From: a virus
DNA: 36,791 bases
Direction: 5' to 3' (one strand)
Virus record (IMG/VR): IMGVR_UViG_3300003635_000012
Location: 1 to 36,791 of that record
Both the position numbers and the translations under genes were made by a program. The notes below the pieces were generated by a model that saw only the letters and a program-made list of their open reading frames with translations, had not been told where the DNA came from and ran no database searches. Position 1 is the first letter of the stretch. Every line of letters starts with the position of its first letter. This document shows positions 36,782-36,791 of this stretch, piece after piece.

Positions 36782-36791
36782 CCGATTCGCG
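36693..36791. repeat. Right copy of 99-bp terminal direct repeat
   Basis: Identical to 1..99; see the left copy. Joining the two gives a 36,692-bp circle with an uninterrupted gene across the junction. Confidence 0.95.

Noticed and set aside
1-36791. CRISPR array or IS element
   Set aside because: No regularly spaced repeats, transposase or terminal inverted repeats with target duplications were found by eye.

Overview
The window is a complete, circularly assembled genome of a tailed archaeal virus (Caudoviricetes, siphovirus-type, HK97-fold capsid). The first 99 bases (1..99) are identical to the last 99 (36693..36791), so the unique genome is 36,692 bp and the gene running off the right end (36485..36781) is the same gene whose tail lies at 1..89. 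A haloarchaeal host is likely: most proteins are strongly acidic, small zinc-ribbon proteins are abundant, many starts lie 22-30 nt behind an archaeal TATA-like box (leaderless transcripts), and there is an archaeal Hjc-type resolvase and an MCM-like winged helix. Base composition looks moderate, less GC-rich than Haloferax or Halobacterium, so a lower-GC halophile such as Haloquadratum is possible; this is inference.

Layout. (1) 541..7788 is one long leftward block of small, tightly overlapping genes: an HNH homing endonuclease, many zinc-ribbon and helix-turn-helix microproteins, a 196-aa DNA-binding/coiled-coil protein beside an AT-rich array of inverted repeats (candidate origin or operator), a stand-alone MCM C-terminal-like winged helix, Hjc resolvase, a second nuclease-like protein and a winged-helix regulator at its head. 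(2) 7880..9461 reads rightward and carries a candidate ssDNA-annealing protein, a SWIM-type zinc protein and a RelE-family toxin. (3) 9494..20055 is the packaging and head module: TerS, TerL, a LAGLIDADG endonuclease, seven small genes, a portal-MuF fusion, a DUF6884-like protein plus a tRNA-guanine-transglycosylase (DpdA-like) protein, protease-scaffold, capsid cement and major capsid protein. (4) 20104..26068 mixes head-tail connector genes with small accessory genes (AbrB-like, VapB-like, HhH, MazG-like) and contains a highly structured non-coding region at 21336..21690. (5) 26126..36488 is the tail module: repeat-bearing tail terminator, major tail protein, an HNH endonuclease behind a structured leader, tail assembly chaperone with an apparent +1 frameshift, short tape measure, distal tail protein, a 1092-aa hub with carbohydrate-binding-like modules, and a fibre protein. 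(6) 36485 through the circle to 554 holds a zinc protein and small proteins of unknown role.

How it works together. No DNA polymerase, full replicative helicase, integrase or recognisable lysin is visible, so replication must lean on the host; the MCM-like winged helix, the inverted-repeat region, Hjc and the annealing-protein candidate are the likely virus-side replication and recombination parts. A recurring promoter box (consensus TAG[GC]CAAACC followed by CTTAGT or a similar T-rich TATA) precedes many head and tail genes and probably marks the late transcription units. The most unusual elements are the structured RNA region with a canonical tRNA T-arm but no complete tRNA, the DpdA-like pair embedded in the head genes (possible 7-deazaguanine DNA modification), the stand-alone MCM winged helix, the chaperone frameshift, and the alternative-pairing leader before the second HNH gene.
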